A stretch of 6,127 nucleotides of DNA. Source: Fimbriimonadaceae bacterium (lineage in GTDB: Bacteria > Armatimonadota > Fimbriimonadia > Fimbriimonadales > Fimbriimonadaceae). Shown piece by piece: positions 5,726 through 6,127 of this stretch. How positions within the stretch are numbered: position 1 is the first letter of the stretch; the number at the start of each line of letters is the position of its first letter. The notes below the pieces were generated by a model. The model ran no database searches. It was not told where the DNA came from and saw only the letters and a program-made list of their open reading frames with translations. A program made the position numbers and the translations under genes. Location of the stretch: positions 1 to 6,127 of the forward strand of contig JAKRSE010000369.1 in assembly GCA_022402505.1 (NCBI GenBank). Reading direction: 5' to 3'.

Positions 5726-5769
5726 TTTTCCACATTTTCCCCGTTATGTTGCCAGGTTTCTTGCGGTTT
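5726..5769. other. Helically spaced T-tracts, possible curved DNA
   Basis: T-rich tracts occur at 5726-5729, 5735-5738, 5744-5750 (interrupted), 5757-5759 and 5767-5769, at steps of about 9-12 bases, close to one helical turn. This is the most AT-rich part of an otherwise GC-rich window and lies between two divergent genes. Curvature or protein binding is inferred from the spacing. Confidence 0.35.
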
Positions 5770-5779
5770 CTTGCACAAT
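5749..5779 (+). promoter_or_regulatory. Possible promoter for the right-end secreted protein
   Basis: TTGCCA (5749-5754) is a 5-of-6 match to a -35 box and CACAAT (5774-5779) a 4-of-6 match to a -10 box, but the 19-base spacing is long. The pair encloses the tandem repeat, so a factor bound there would act on this promoter. Weakly supported. Confidence 0.2.
5755..5774 (+). repeat. Perfect 10-bp tandem repeat, two copies
   Basis: GGTTTCTTGC occurs at 5755-5764 and again at 5765-5774 without a gap. Two sites one helical turn apart between divergent genes is a common layout for a direct-repeat operator. Replication slippage is the simple alternative. Confidence 0.9.
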
Positions 5780-5835
5780 GCGGGTCAGTCCCGAGCGGGA
5801 TGCATCCACTGCGTCATCATGCGGAAGTTCTGCCG

Positions 5836-6126
5836 ATGGCGTCCCGATTCCTCATCCTGGCCTGCGTCCTGACCGGGTCTGCCATCGCCTCGGCCGCTCC
5901 GACGGCGTTCCGTCTGGAGGCTGAGGGCGGGCCGATCGTCGTGCGCTCGTCGCCCGGCCAGGAGATGCCGAGCGAGGTCTGGATCGACCTGGCAGAGAGT
6001 CGCCTGACGGCCGAGCCCCAGCCCTGGGGAAGCGACGAATCGGACGGCTGGTCGGCTCGCTTCATGATTCCAGAGTGGACGGGCGAGGAGGCTCGAGTCC
6101 TCCAGGTCCATGCCGGAGACCTTCTG
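5836..6126 (+). CDS. Predicted secreted protein, N-terminal part only
   Basis: 97 codons are present before the right edge. The N-terminus MASRFLILACVLTGSAIASA is a textbook Sec signal peptide: Arg4, a hydrophobic core, and an ASA site cleaved before APTAF. The Cys at 10 is inside the core, so it is not a lipoprotein. The mature part (21-97) contains AFRLEAEGGPIVVRSSPG, SEVWIDL and FMIPEWTGEEARVLQVHAG, alternating patterns that suggest a beta-rich extracytoplasmic domain; no family is recognised. The ATG at 5836 puts the signal peptide at the very N-terminus. An in-frame ATG at 5800 would add 12 residues (MHPLRHHAEVLP); neither has a clear SD. The signal resembles that of the exported protein at 816-1934 (SRFL, then an IAC/LAC core). 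Confidence 0.7.
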   Translation, partial: MASRFLILACVLTGSAIASAAPTAFRLEAEGGPIVVRSSPGQEMPSEVWIDLAESRLTAEPQPWGSDESDGWSARFMIPEWTGEEARVLQVHAGDLL

Positions 6127-6127
6127 A

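Noticed and set aside
5261..5872. 203-aa plus-strand open frame over the right-hand intergenic regions
   Set aside because: Arg/Pro/Gly-rich translation with no SD. It covers the 79-aa gene on the other strand and an intergenic stretch with repeats, and overlaps the start of the secreted protein.
1..6127. CRISPR array, insertion sequence, tRNA or rRNA gene
   Set aside because: No regularly spaced repeats, no transposase motifs or terminal inverted repeats, and no T-loop or rRNA signature were seen on either strand.

Overview
This is a GC-rich bacterial window with densely packed, overlapping genes. MurB shows that the organism makes peptidoglycan. Some starts have strong Shine-Dalgarno (SD) sequences (murB, dus, the 79-aa gene) and others have none (tsaB, the methyltransferase, the secreted-protein genes). 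The lineage cannot be fixed from the sequence. The style recalls GC-rich, deep-branching phyla such as Armatimonadota, but that is only an impression.

Left end (3-758, minus strand): a SIS-domain sugar-phosphate isomerase/deaminase of the GlmS isomerase family. It lacks the glutaminase domain and is cut at its C-terminus by the window edge. It is divergent from the operon, and the two starts are only about 57 bases apart.

Centre (816-5245, plus strand): a tight run of five genes. (1) A predicted exported protein with two similar PsbP/DcrB-like domains. (2) A short TsaB-like protein of the t6A tRNA-modification system. (3) MurB, UDP-N-acetylenolpyruvoylglucosamine reductase. (4) A DusB-type tRNA-dihydrouridine synthase. 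(5) A DUF1698/CmoB-like SAM-dependent methyltransferase. The first four are joined by 4-, 17- and 4-base overlaps. The fifth follows after 36 bases and may also have its own promoter. Three of the five point to tRNA modification (t6A, dihydrouridine, and possibly a wobble-uridine methyltransferase), with a cell-wall enzyme between them.

Right end (5246-6127): about 200 bases with no convincing gene but several hairpins; a small minus-strand gene for an unrecognised 79-aa membrane-anchored or exported protein with an excellent SD; a comparatively AT-rich intergenic stretch with a perfect 10-bp tandem repeat and helically spaced T-tracts; and the start of a divergent gene for a secreted protein that runs off the window.

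Most genes are recognisable housekeeping types. No clear new multi-gene system is visible. The least described parts are the tandem-domain exported protein, the shortened TsaB, the 79-aa protein with its repeat-bearing upstream region, and the truncated secreted protein.
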